NCBI GenBank assembly: GCA_020634245.1
Contig: JACKCC010000007.1
Location: 124,001-188,000 of the forward strand
Reading direction: 5' to 3'
Source: Ardenticatenaceae bacterium
Lineage (GTDB): Bacteria > Chloroflexota > Anaerolineae > Promineifilales > Promineifilaceae
Length of the DNA: 64,000 nucleotides
The notes beneath the pieces are model-generated. The model searched no databases and was not told where the DNA came from. It saw only the letters and a program-made list of their open reading frames with translations. Each line of letters opens with the position of its first letter. Positions within the stretch are counted from its first letter, which is position 1. This document shows, one piece after another, positions 17,730 through 25,977 of the stretch. The position numbers and the translations under genes are program-made.

Positions 17730-18205
17730 GAGTAACTGATTAATCGCGAAGTATGCCGGGACCTCGTGACTTCCTCCGGTCGAATGACCTCAACCGTAAC
17801 ATTCGTTTCTTCCTGGATGGCGTGGGCAAACTGCTCAATGGCATCGTCGCCAAACACGGTGGCCGAGGTGCCGCGCGGCGCACCCAGCAGCAGCAGTTCA
17901 GCCTTGGAATTGCGCAGGAACTGGGCGATTTCCTCCCGCACTTCGCCGACTTTAACCACCAGGCGCACATCAATGTTCTGCGCTCCGGCCCGTAATTTGG
18001 CAATTTGCAGCATGACGTTGCCCATCCAAATCAATTCATCGCGAACGGCCGTTTGCAGCGTCTCATCAACCCTGTCCTGCATATTAGAATCGGCCACAAA
18101 CAAAAACACCAAATCCTGGCCCGACTGCTTGGCCCGTTCAATAGCCGCCAGCTGTACCGCCCGGCTGCCTTCCCCGCCCCGTGTAGCACAAACAATACAG
18201 CTCAT
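17726..18205 (-). CDS. Universal stress protein (UspA family)
   Basis: 159 residues with the UspA fold: N-terminal strand IVCATRGGEGSRAVQLAA, middle DLVFLFVADSN, and C-terminal ELLLLGAPRGTSATVFGDDA in the place of the usual G-x2-G-x9-G-(S/T) nucleotide loop. The loop is only partly conserved, so ATP binding is uncertain. It overlaps the preceding antiporter stop by one base and the following MscS start by four. A Usp wedged between a transporter and channels suggests that it regulates them. Confidence 0.85.
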   Translation of the reverse strand: MSCIVCATRGGEGSRAVQLAAIERAKQSGQDLVFLFVADSNMQDRVDETLQTAVRDELIWMGNVMLQIAKLRAGAQNIDVRLVVKVGEVREEIAQFLRNSKAELLLLGAPRGTSATVFGDDAIEQFAHAIQEETNVTVEVIRPEEVTRSRHTSRLISYS

Positions 18206-19860
18206 TATTCGTCCTCCGAATTAGCTTCAGCCGGCAGTGATTCTACCCGCCACCGCTGATTGGCTTTGATTATTTCCAGCGCCGCCAGCCGTTTATCTGA
18301 TTCCTCAATCAACTCTTCATACATCTCATCGGAAATAAATCCCCGCCGGGCAGCGTCGCCGTAGGCATTCCGTTCCGCCTTGATGACGTCGGCACGGGCC
18401 TGCAAATACATATCCTGTTCCAGTTCGGGAAAAGCCTGCAAATGCTCGCGCAACGCCACTTTATGATGGGCGATTTCTGCCTCGTAAACAGCATCCATCG
18501 CCTCCGATACGTCCTTGAACAAGATTCCTTCATCCCTCATCCTTTCCAGTTCTTTTTGCCCCGTCATTTTGGCATACAGCAATGCCTGCCGCCGCTGCTG
18601 TTCAATTTTTTGCGGCGGTTTTTCGGCCAAGCCCAACCGGCGGATTAATTTTTCGATGGTCGTGCCCTGCACCAGCAGCGTGAATAACACCACGCCAAAG
18701 GTCATTACCCGCAGTTCCTGGTCAATCGTGCCGCCGAACACATCGCCGGTCAAAGTTAAGGCCAGTGCCAGACTGATGGCACCGCGCAGCCCGCCCCAGT
18801 ACATGACATGCCGGTACGGCCGTGGAATGTGACCTTCGCTGGTGAAACGGCCGTGCAGCCACGTCAAACTGTACACCACCACCGCCCGACTCAACAAAAT
18901 AGCCACCACAGCCACCAAAATCGGAACCCGCCAATTAAACAACTGCTCAATCACAACCTCCAGCCCAATCACCAGAAAAACCAGCGAGTTCACAGCATAA
19001 GCCAAAAACTCCCAAAAGTTCTCTAACGTCAGCTTGGTCGTCGGCGAAGTATTCTGCATGCCGATATTGCCCACCATCAAACCGGCCGCCACTACCGCCA
19101 AAATACCGCTCAGATGAAACTCCTCAGCAATGACAAACGCACCAAAAGCCAGCGCTACACTGGTCGCCGTCTCAATCATAGCGTTGTCTACATTTTTCAG
19201 AATCAGGTAAGATACAGCAAATCCAAGCCCCAGCCCCACAGCCAGGCCGCCGACGGCAACCCGCAAAAACTCAATAACCGCTTCACTCAACACCAATCCT
19301 GCCGACTGGCTGCTGGCCGCTGCCGCCGCAATTGCCAGATTAAACAGGACAATCGCCACGCCATCATTAAACAAACTCTCCCCTTCCACCAAAATTGCCA
19401 GCCGTTTACTGACCCCCAGACTGCGGAAAAAAGCGATGACAGCCACCGGATCAGTCGCCGAAATGAGCGCGCCAAAGGCAACGGCCGCTACAAACGGAAC
19501 ATCCAGCACCTGCACCACAATGCCGCCTACAATAATCGTGCTGATCAACGTTCCACCAAAGGCCAGAAGCAAAATGGGTACCAAATCAAACTTTAAGCCT
19601 TCCCACTTGATATGCAGCGTAGCCTCAAACAGCAATGGAGGAACCAGAATAGCCAAAATCAGGTCGCTGCTGACGCTGAAATGAAGGAAGTTGGGGAAAA
19701 AAGAAAACAGCAAGCCAGCCACAACCAGGGCCACCGTGTAAGGCATTCGGATGCGTTGATTAAAAATAGCCACCAACGCTGCAATCGAAAGCAGGATAAC
19801 AAATCCCAGTTCCAGATCAATCAAGCTAATTGATTCTTGAGCCGCACCAATGAAATTCAT
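18205..19860 (-). CDS. CPA1-type Na+(K+)/H+ antiporter
   Basis: 551 residues with about 12 membrane helices and a 140-residue soluble tail. Core motifs of the NhaP/CPA1 class are seen: PPLLFEATLHI (about 74-84), GALISATDPVAVIAFF (Asp137) and VEGESLFNDGVAI with the Asn165-Asp166 pair. It exchanges cytoplasmic Na+ or K+ for protons. The charged C-terminal tail is rich in Glu and Arg and could be regulatory. It is the first gene of the four-gene overlapping operon with UspA and two MscS channels. Confidence 0.93.
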   Translation of the reverse strand: MNFIGAAQESISLIDLELGFVILLSIAALVAIFNQRIRMPYTVALVVAGLLFSFFPNFLHFSVSSDLILAILVPPLLFEATLHIKWEGLKFDLVPILLLAFGGTLISTIIVGGIVVQVLDVPFVAAVAFGALISATDPVAVIAFFRSLGVSKRLAILVEGESLFNDGVAIVLFNLAIAAAAASSQSAGLVLSEAVIEFLRVAVGGLAVGLGLGFAVSYLILKNVDNAMIETATSVALAFGAFVIAEEFHLSGILAVVAAGLMVGNIGMQNTSPTTKLTLENFWEFLAYAVNSLVFLVIGLEVVIEQLFNWRVPILVAVVAILLSRAVVVYSLTWLHGRFTSEGHIPRPYRHVMYWGGLRGAISLALALTLTGDVFGGTIDQELRVMTFGVVLFTLLVQGTTIEKLIRRLGLAEKPPQKIEQQRRQALLYAKMTGQKELERMRDEGILFKDVSEAMDAVYEAEIAHHKVALREHLQAFPELEQDMYLQARADVIKAERNAYGDAARRGFISDEMYEELIEESDKRLAALEIIKANQRWRVESLPAEANSEDE

Positions 19861-19883
19861 AAATAAGAGTCCCTTATTGCTAA

Positions 19884-19909
19884 ATCATGCGTCACGCATG
19901 ACGCATGAT
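19884..19909. repeat. Intergenic hairpin of the GTCATGCGTCAT word family
   Basis: ATCATGCGTCA (19884-19894) and TGACGCATGAT (19899-19909) form a perfect 11-base stem with a 4-base loop. The same word recurs in the gaps at 24583-24650 and 26423-26470. It lies between the UbiD-family stop and the antiporter start and may act as a terminator or operon boundary. Confidence 0.8.
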
Positions 19910-19926
19910 AAAATGACGTTATGATG

Positions 19927-21252
19927 CTATGACATGTCCATTTGTAAATAATCACTCAGGTTTACTGCACCGTACTGACCTTTTTGGAATTTGCTTTTGT
20001 CAGCCCTCCAGGGGATGGTGCAGTCAAAGCCGGCTTTGGCGGTCAGGCTTTTCTGACCGGGCACATGAATACCGGATGGATCCAATGAACTGCCGGGCAT
20101 TCTTTCCATAACCACCATATCTTTGTCGGCCTGAAAGCGGGTAGCAAAAGCCCATTCCACCTGCGCCGGATCGTGAATATCAACATCGGTATCGACGACC
20201 CAGACGTGTTTGAGAGAACCATGTCCTTTGAAAGCGGCTTCGATGGCGAAACGGCCGTCATCCGCCCCCTGCTTGTCAATTTGCACCACCGCATGCAGCC
20301 AGGATGCACCGCCAGGTGTGATAACAGCGCCTGTACAGCGCGTAACTTTGTTCACCTCGGCGAAGATAGTCGGTTCGCGGGGCATGCCCATGAGCAGCTT
20401 GTGCTCCAGGCCGCCGGGCAGCAGCGCATGGAAAATGGGATCGCGACGATGAGTCATCAAATCAATCTCGATAACCGGCTGGTCACGCACAATGTCCATC
20501 GTTTCCGTCAAATCCATAAATGGCCCTTCGCTGGTTGTGCATCGGGTAATACGCCCTTCAAACACGATTTCGGCGTCGGTGGGCACTTCCAGGTCACTGG
20601 TACGGCATTTGACCAGCGGCGTAGGGGCCAGCGCATGAGCTACGGACAATTCATCCACGCCGGGGGGCGGCGACATGGAGGCAGCCAAATGAGTGGCCAG
20701 CGATACGCCGATGCAAATGGCTACGGGCAGGTCGCCGTCTACTTTTTGCATGGCGTTGTAGGTGCCGCGCCGCTCGATAATGCGGGCGGCGAAATGGTTT
20801 TTGTCCAGGCGAAGCAGGCGATGGTAACACATGTTACGGCCGTACTCCGCATCCTTCGTAATCACCACAGCACTGGCAATATAATGGCCGGCATCTTGCG
20901 GCAAGTGCAGCAGAATCGGCAGTTGGTACAAATCCACGTCTTCCACCACTACTTCCTGGCATGATCCACTTTCTACAATGGGCGGTAGTTGGGGATTGTC
21001 TAATGCCTGGGCCAGATGCTGCGTCAAATCGGCCGGCGGCACGTCCAAATCCATGCTGAAATATTTGCGATCCGAGCACGGCCCGGCACACACCCGCCAG
21101 CCGGGATAACCTTTGACATGGTTGAACAACACCGGCCGGCCTTCCAGCGCGTGGGCTACATTGGCCATTTCAAAAGTTGTGTCTACTGTTTTGTCAATCG
21201 TAATCAGATCGCCGCTGTCGGCGGCCTGCTGTAAAAAACGTCGAAAGCTCAT
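19927..21252 (-). CDS. UbiD-family (de)carboxylase
   Basis: 441 residues, the usual UbiD length being about 450-510. Recognisable blocks are RPVLFNHVKGYPGWRVC, a metal/cofactor region with GRNMCYHRLLRLDKNHFAAR, EGPFMDLTETMD (with the Glu used in catalysis) and the end VEWAFATRFQADKDMVV. The family needs prenylated FMN made by UbiX, which is not in this window. Substrates range from 4-hydroxy-3-polyprenylbenzoate to aromatic and acrylic acids and cannot be told from sequence. GAGGT lies just before the ATG. The gene is flanked by hairpins on both sides and appears monocistronic. Confidence 0.92.
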   Translation of the reverse strand: MSFRRFLQQAADSGDLITIDKTVDTTFEMANVAHALEGRPVLFNHVKGYPGWRVCAGPCSDRKYFSMDLDVPPADLTQHLAQALDNPQLPPIVESGSCQEVVVEDVDLYQLPILLHLPQDAGHYIASAVVITKDAEYGRNMCYHRLLRLDKNHFAARIIERRGTYNAMQKVDGDLPVAICIGVSLATHLAASMSPPPGVDELSVAHALAPTPLVKCRTSDLEVPTDAEIVFEGRITRCTTSEGPFMDLTETMDIVRDQPVIEIDLMTHRRDPIFHALLPGGLEHKLLMGMPREPTIFAEVNKVTRCTGAVITPGGASWLHAVVQIDKQGADDGRFAIEAAFKGHGSLKHVWVVDTDVDIHDPAQVEWAFATRFQADKDMVVMERMPGSSLDPSGIHVPGQKSLTAKAGFDCTIPWRADKSKFQKGQYGAVNLSDYLQMDMS

Positions 21253-21591
21253 AGGACCTCAAGAAGTTGCAGAGTTGCGAAGTTACGTTATTACTTTGCT
21301 ACTTTGCCACTCTGCCACTTTCCCTCTAATTCAGTTTATAATGGTCGGTAACGAAGGTGGACCGTAGGGAATGTGTTTGTGTTTCATCCCGCGAGTCACT
21401 CCGTCTTGTTTTACTCTATTTGTAACTACTAGCTGCCGAAGACTGAGGATGGTCGGTGAATCTACCGAACCGCTGTCGAAGCCCCGTTGCAGCTAACTCT
21501 ATTTTATGATCAAATATCATTCGCAGGCAGAATGGTCATGACTTCTTCACCCGTTCGCCCCTGCGCCTAATCACTTCTTCAGGAAGGTAAC
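21253..21591. other. 339-bp divergent intergenic region
   Basis: The region lies between the divergently transcribed UbiD and lipoprotein genes. Near 21266-21324 it holds an imperfect inverted repeat of short words (AGTTGCAGAGTTGCGAAGT against ACTTTGCCACTCTGCCACT). A TATAAT at 21337-21342 on the + strand lacks a convincing -35. I see no gene in it. Confidence 0.5.
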
Positions 21592-23256
21592 ATGTCCCGA
21601 CAACGCATTTTTTGGTTTGCCGTTTCTGTTCTAATTCTATCATCTTTAGCTTGCAACGCCTTTGCTGGCGATACCGAGCCGGGGTTGACCCTGCCGCCAC
21701 CACCGATTTCAGAAACTGCGGCCGCACTCCCGCCCACAGTTGTGATAGACATTGCACCGACGGCTACACTGCCCGGCGCAGCAACCGATGTACCGCTGGT
21801 GGATGCCAGCGGCAATCCGCTTCTGGAAGCGTTGGTAGATGTGAACGTGCGTACCGGACCCGGTGTTCAGTACAACCGGGACAGTTTCCTTTTTGGCGGC
21901 GAAGTGGCGCAGGTGCTGGGACGCGATCCAGAAAGCGGTTGGTGGAAGATTGAGTGCCCCGGACGCTCCAGTGGAACGTCGTGCTGGGTATCCGGCGGGT
22001 CACAGTACACGAAGGTGACCAATGGTGCGGGTGTACCGGTAGCGGCCGTTCCCCCTACACCAACTCCCATCCCATCTCCCACGCCTGAGATCGATGCGCC
22101 TGATACTGGAACCAGCATCGCGGTCAATGGACTGCTCACTTACGCCGATGAAGACGGTCTGTGGCTGGTAACATTAGATATGAGACAGAATCCTCCGGCA
22201 GGCGGTACGCCGATGCAGTTGGTAGAGGGCGGCAGGTTAGAACGGCCGTTACTCTCTCCCGACGGCCGCAAAATCGCCTACATTGCCAGCGGCGATGGTG
22301 CCAATTCCCTGCACATCTATAACCTGGACAACGGTTCCGACCGGATGCTGGTTGACGCCGCCGAACTGCCGGTGACTCTGGATGCAGACACGGCCGTTCT
22401 CGTTGGTCAAGTCGAATGGCTCAACAACAGCTTGGGGCTGGTTTTCAACACTTATTTCCTAAACCTGGCCGGGCCAGGTGCAGGCGAACGAGTCGACTTG
22501 TGGACGGTGGGACTGGATGGCACAGTGACGGAACGGTTTGAAGCAGGACAGGGCGGCGGCGCGTTTGCGTTGTCAGCCGGTAATCAGGTTATCCTGGCCC
22601 AGCCCGACGCTATAGTCCGCGCCAATCTGGATGGAACTGGAGCAGAAACGATCATCGAATTTGATCTGATTAACACGGCCAGCGAATACATCTACTACCC
22701 GCAGCCACAGTGGGCGGCCGATGGCAGCGCCTATGTAGCCATTCCCGATGCCGACCCGTGGCGATCCGATTCGGAAGCAGCGTTATGGCGTATCCCGACC
22801 AGCGGCAAAGCCGAAGGGATGGCCGCACTGCCGGGCAATATTCTGTTCGACCCGGTGCAGTGGTCGCCAGATGGCAGCCGGTTAGCCTATGTACAGCGGT
22901 TGATGGATCCCTCGAATCCACCGCCGGTGCTGATTTTGGCGGATGGCAACGGCCGTAACGTCGCTCCCTACGCCAGCAATACCCAACTCGCCTTCTTTGG
23001 CTGGAGTCCCAATGGCCAGTATTTTCTCTATGCTGCCAGCGATCACGTGGGCATTGGTCAGGTGGATGTGCCCCCGAAGAAAGTGGAAATTACAGGCGGC
23101 GGGGCGCAGCTGCAATGGCTGAACGCGTCAGCTTTCATCGCCGCGACCGCCGTCAGCAGCGGCTGGAACCTGACCAGCGTCAATCTGGGCGGCGAAACAG
23201 TTCTGCTGGCAACAGCCAATGCGACGCCGCCCCAGTTTGATGTCTGGTCGCCTTAA
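21592..23256 (+). CDS. Lipoprotein with SH3 domain and beta-propeller (TolB/PD40-like)
   Basis: 554 residues. Signal peptide with lipobox LSSLAC puts the lipidated Cys at about residue 21. A Pro/Thr-rich spacer is followed by an SH3_3-like domain (about 80-145, VDVNVRTGPGVQYNRDSF...GWWKIECPG). A second PT linker leads into a six-bladed-type propeller (about 185-554) with repeated PD40 motifs such as LSPDGRKIAYIASG, WSPDGSRLAYVQ and WSPNGQYFLYAA. It should be anchored on the outer face of the membrane and bind wall or peptide ligands; no catalytic residues are seen. AGGAAGG precedes the ATG. Confidence 0.88.
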   Translation: MSRQRIFWFAVSVLILSSLACNAFAGDTEPGLTLPPPPISETAAALPPTVVIDIAPTATLPGAATDVPLVDASGNPLLEALVDVNVRTGPGVQYNRDSFLFGGEVAQVLGRDPESGWWKIECPGRSSGTSCWVSGGSQYTKVTNGAGVPVAAVPPTPTPIPSPTPEIDAPDTGTSIAVNGLLTYADEDGLWLVTLDMRQNPPAGGTPMQLVEGGRLERPLLSPDGRKIAYIASGDGANSLHIYNLDNGSDRMLVDAAELPVTLDADTAVLVGQVEWLNNSLGLVFNTYFLNLAGPGAGERVDLWTVGLDGTVTERFEAGQGGGAFALSAGNQVILAQPDAIVRANLDGTGAETIIEFDLINTASEYIYYPQPQWAADGSAYVAIPDADPWRSDSEAALWRIPTSGKAEGMAALPGNILFDPVQWSPDGSRLAYVQRLMDPSNPPPVLILADGNGRNVAPYASNTQLAFFGWSPNGQYFLYAASDHVGIGQVDVPPKKVEITGGGAQLQWLNASAFIAATAVSSGWNLTSVNLGGETVLLATANATPPQFDVWSP

Positions 23257-23296
23257 CGGCCGTATTCCGTAAATCGTGACCCTTCAATCTATAAAA

Positions 23297-23725
23297 TCAA
23301 GTCAAGGGGTGTCGCCACTTCAAGCCAGGGAAACGAGCAAAATCACCATCCGTCGTAATCCATTCACTGCCCGATTCGATGGCCAATGCAGCCAAATACG
23401 CGTCAGGAATCAAATTCCCTTTTACACCAGATGTTTGGCACAGCCGTGTAAAAATGTCCCAATGTCTGGCTCCTGGCGCAATGATGGTGCAGTTGGGCTG
23501 ATTACGGATTTCCTGCGTAAAAGTAAGCGCCACTTCTGTCTCGCTGGGCGGGTTAAAAACACGGGGATGAGTCACAATTCGCAAAAAGCCGCTCAACACA
23601 ATATCAGCCACGCCGTACGTCTGATCGCTGTTAATAATTTCTTCCAGCCATTTCCGGTAAGCGGTATGGTTGGGCGCATCGGCACGATGGGCATAAACCA
23701 GAATGTTGACATCAAAGAGTATCAT
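23297..23725 (-). CDS. PIN-domain ribonuclease toxin (VapC-like)
   Basis: 142 residues. The PIN fold residues are D5 in MILFDVNILVYA, D41 in VADIVLSGFLRIV, D108 in GNLIPDAYLAALA, and D126/D128 in TTDGDFARF, which together make the metal site. Proteins of this TA-linked class cut tRNA or rRNA. It overlaps the upstream antitoxin gene by 14 bases, a typical TA arrangement. The gene lies immediately 3' to 3' with the lipoprotein gene. Confidence 0.9.
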   Translation of the reverse strand: MILFDVNILVYAHRADAPNHTAYRKWLEEIINSDQTYGVADIVLSGFLRIVTHPRVFNPPSETEVALTFTQEIRNQPNCTIIAPGARHWDIFTRLCQTSGVKGNLIPDAYLAALAIESGSEWITTDGDFARFPGLKWRHPLT

Positions 23726-23960
23726 CGGCTTCCATTAATTCTAGTAATGCGGCTGAATCATCCAGATCGACACCGGGCTGTAAGCCATTGCCATCGACTG
23801 TCGTCAGGTAAACTGGGGGACGTTCGGCCAACTGCTTTGATTTGGTCAACATCTGCCTTAACGCATCTTCGATAACGGCCGTCATTGACTGCCCTGTTGC
23901 CACAGCATATTTTTTGGTTTCAGTTAGTAACTGTTCATCAAGTCGAATCGTTGTTCTCAT
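23712..23960 (-). CDS. Ribbon-helix-helix antitoxin (VapB-like)
   Basis: 82 residues. The N-terminal RHH DNA-binding segment is MRTTIRLDEQLLTETKKYAV with helices up to about 48. The C-terminal half, rich in Asp/Glu and ending LLELMEADDTL, should wrap the PIN toxin. The promoter just upstream contains a perfect palindrome, TGACATA-AA-TATGTCA, fitting autorepression by this protein. The implied transcription start is almost at the ATG, and no ribosome-binding site is visible, so the mRNA may be leaderless. Confidence 0.9.
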   Translation of the reverse strand: MRTTIRLDEQLLTETKKYAVATGQSMTAVIEDALRQMLTKSKQLAERPPVYLTTVDGNGLQPGVDLDDSAALLELMEADDTL

Positions 23961-23967
23961 ACATCAA

Positions 23968-23996
23968 AGCATATAATAATGACATAAATATGTCAA
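23968..23996 (-). promoter_or_regulatory. Promoter and palindromic operator of the VapBC-like module
   Basis: On the - strand, TTGACA (23991-23996, perfect -35) is followed after 17 bases by TATGCT (23968-23973, -10 match 4/6). The palindrome TGACATA-AA-TATGTCA (23980-23995) overlaps the -35 element and spacer, as expected of an RHH autoregulatory operator. It overlaps the last codons of the neighbouring nuclease-like gene. Confidence 0.65.
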
Positions 23997-24520
23997 TTCT
24001 CAATTTCAGCCCAACCAGCAGCCTGTTTTTCGTATTTCAGTACCCCATTCACTTCTGTGAAAACAATATCGATGGGAACTAAACGGCCAACCGTTACGTA
24101 GGCTGCTTCCCCAACCGGCGTGCTCGTGCGTCGCTCCTCAAAGCGGTCCATGTTTTCATGAAACCAGGGTCGTACAATATCCATCGGTAGGCAGTAGAGA
24201 CGGCCGTTGCCCACAAAATAGTAAAACAACCACTTGGCTCCCGTATATAAAAAGCAGCCCGGCGTCCCTTTTGCCTCATTACTGACCGTTTCAAAAAAGA
24301 AATTACCGGTGTTATGGTAGCGGTCGCCTTTGATTTCGATGGGAATGGTGCGGAGACGGCCGTGTCCATCCGCCACCGTCCACAACAAATCCACATCATA
24401 CGGTTGGAATGCTTTCTCCGCTTCCACGTTATGCACAGCCACCGTTTGCGACCAAAACGTCTCCAGAAAATGGGTCACGGCAGCCGCTGCCGCTTTAGCA
24501 ACTTCGGCCGTATAGACCAT
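23993..24520 (-). CDS. Putative PD-(D/E)XK-fold protein, family unknown
   Basis: 175 residues from the ATG at 24520, which has AAGGA at good spacing. The ATG at 24547 has none. A helical N-terminus is followed by PYDVDLLWTV (D44), a short strand, then IPIEIKGDRY (E62-x-K64), and NFFFETVSN. The D...ExK arrangement after a helix, with hydrophobic strands, is what PD-(D/E)XK nucleases show. Later blocks LYTGAKWLFYYFV and LYCLPMDIVRPWF complete an alpha/beta core. I do not recognise the family. No methyltransferase or helicase is nearby. It is encoded next to the VapBC-like pair. Confidence 0.55.
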   Translation of the reverse strand: MVYTAEVAKAAAAAVTHFLETFWSQTVAVHNVEAEKAFQPYDVDLLWTVADGHGRLRTIPIEIKGDRYHNTGNFFFETVSNEAKGTPGCFLYTGAKWLFYYFVGNGRLYCLPMDIVRPWFHENMDRFEERRTSTPVGEAAYVTVGRLVPIDIVFTEVNGVLKYEKQAAGWAEIEN

Positions 24521-24582
24521 CTTGTGTTCCTTGAGTTTGCGGGACATGAGAAGATTATAGCAGTAACTTGCGTCCTGTGGTC

Positions 24583-24650
24583 ATACGTCATTTGGTCATG
24601 CGTCATAATTGCCGCGCAAACGACTGACTCACGCATGACGGATGACGTAT
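24583..24650. repeat. Nested inverted repeat of the GTCATGCGTCAT family
   Basis: Outer arms are ATACGTCAT (24583-24591) and ATGACGTAT (24642-24650). Inner arms are GTCATGCGT (24595-24603) and ACGCATGAC (24631-24639). The words match those at 19884-19909 and 26423-26470. It sits directly beside the ftsZ terminator. Confidence 0.75.
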
Positions 24651-24659
24651 AAAAAAACT

Positions 24660-24690
24660 GCTCCCCCTGTTCACATGGAACAGGGGGAGC
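24660..24690 (-). terminator. Rho-independent terminator of ftsZ
   Basis: A 13-base perfect stem (24660-24672 with 24678-24690, core CTCCCCCTGTTC) and 5-base loop is followed on the - strand by AGTTTTTTTAT. It lies 59 bases past the ftsZ stop. Confidence 0.92.
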
Positions 24691-24749
24691 GGGCAGAGGG
24701 GATGTCGTCATGAGCAAGAGGAGTCGCTCACAACATGAACAAACAGGTG

Positions 24750-25889
24750 TTAGCGGCGGCGTAAAAATGCAGGTATATCTAAATTATTCGGCGAGAATTT
24801 GGGTTGAACCGTTTCCCGCTCGCGGATGGGGTCGCCCTGAGGCGCGCCCATCGATTGGCTGGATGAACTTACCGGGGCAGCGTCTACGGAAACAGACGGC
24901 CGTTCCGGGCGTTGGTTTAACATCTGGCGACGAGTCGGCGTACGCTCAAAACCGGTGGCAACTACCGTGATGCGCATCTTGTCGCCCATCGTCTCGTCAA
25001 TAACCGCACCAAAAATGAGATTGGCGTCGGGATGCGCCGTTTCGCGGATGATGGCGGCGGCTTGATTGACTTCGTACAGGCTCATGTTTGGCCCACCGGT
25101 CACGTTGAACAAAATACCGCGCGCGCCGTCAATAGTCACGTCCAACAAGCGGGAGCTAATCGCCTGTTCAGCAGCAATGCGCGCCCGGTCATCACCTTCG
25201 CCCGTGCCTACGGCCATCAAGGCCGCGCCACCTTGCGACATGATCGTCTTCACGTCAGCAAAATCCAGGTTGATAAGACCAGGGACAGTAATGAGTTCAC
25301 TGATACCCTGGATGCCCTGGCGCAGGACGTCATCGGCCATACTGAAGGATTCGGTCAGCGAGACGCGACGGTCGGTCAGTTCCAGCAGGCGATCATTGGG
25401 AATGACGATAAGGGTATCGACCTGCTCCTTGAGTTTTTCAATGCCATCTTCAGCGGAACGGGTACGCTGGCTGCCTTCAAACATGAACGGCCGTGTCACC
25501 ACACCAATCGTCAGCGATCCTTCTTCACGGGCCACTTTGGCCACGATGGGTGCAGCGCCCGTGCCGGTGCCACCGCCCATGCCAGCCGTGATAAACACCA
25601 TATCCGACCCGTTCAAAACCTCATGCAAATCTTCCAGCGATTCCGTCGCCGCCTTTTCGCCATACTCTGGATTTCCACCAGCACCCAAGCCGCGTGTCAG
25701 TTTTTCGCCAATGCGAACACGCGTGGGCGCATCCGACAACAACAATGCCTGGTTATCGGTGTTGATAGCAATAAAATCAACGCCTCCCACGCCTTCTTTA
25801 ATCATGCGGTTCACGGCATTACAACCGCCACCACCGACGCCAGCGACACGAATGCAAGCAATGTTTTCTAACTCAGGTGTTCTTTGCAT
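24750..25889 (-). CDS. ftsZ: Cell division GTPase FtsZ
   Basis: 379 residues from the ATG at 25889, which has GAGGG upstream. The longer frame from 25907 would start inside that leader. Tubulin signature GMGGGTGTGAAP is at 103-114. N-terminal nucleotide contacts lie in GVGGGGCNAVNRM, the T7 synergy loop is in INLDFADVKTIM, and a C-terminal variable linker ends in the conserved peptide DIPAFLRRR, which binds partners such as SepF or FtsA. It polymerises into the division ring. No ftsA, ftsQ or mur genes adjoin it; instead a small HTH gene lies immediately upstream. Confidence 0.98.
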   Translation of the reverse strand: MQRTPELENIACIRVAGVGGGGCNAVNRMIKEGVGGVDFIAINTDNQALLLSDAPTRVRIGEKLTRGLGAGGNPEYGEKAATESLEDLHEVLNGSDMVFITAGMGGGTGTGAAPIVAKVAREEGSLTIGVVTRPFMFEGSQRTRSAEDGIEKLKEQVDTLIVIPNDRLLELTDRRVSLTESFSMADDVLRQGIQGISELITVPGLINLDFADVKTIMSQGGAALMAVGTGEGDDRARIAAEQAISSRLLDVTIDGARGILFNVTGGPNMSLYEVNQAAAIIRETAHPDANLIFGAVIDETMGDKMRITVVATGFERTPTRRQMLNQRPERPSVSVDAAPVSSSSQSMGAPQGDPIRERETVQPKFSPNNLDIPAFLRRR

Positions 25890-25914
25890 ATCTCTACCCT
25901 CATACAATTAGGAC

Positions 25915-25959
25915 TGAGGACTGAGTGAAAAGTGATAAGGCGTGAACACTCAGTCCTCA
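25915..25959. repeat. Inverted repeat between the HTH gene and ftsZ
   Basis: TGAGGACTGAGTG (25915-25927) and CACTCAGTCCTCA (25947-25959) are perfectly complementary with a 19-base loop. Extra copies of ACTGAG and ACTCA flank it. In the ftsZ leader or the intercistronic gap it could attenuate or protect the transcript. Confidence 0.8.
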
Positions 25960-25977
25960 TCACTCAAACCGCATTCC

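Noticed and set aside
20173..20964. 263-codon + strand frame opposite the UbiD gene
   Set aside because: It is a mirror frame of a well-supported gene, with no motif and no ribosome site.
21337..21342. TATAAT as promoter of the SH3/propeller lipoprotein
   Set aside because: No acceptable -35 lies at 16-19 bases, and the implied leader is about 240 bases.
25032..25911. Two long + strand frames opposite ftsZ
   Set aside because: They are fully antisense to ftsZ and owe their length to its GC-rich codon pattern.
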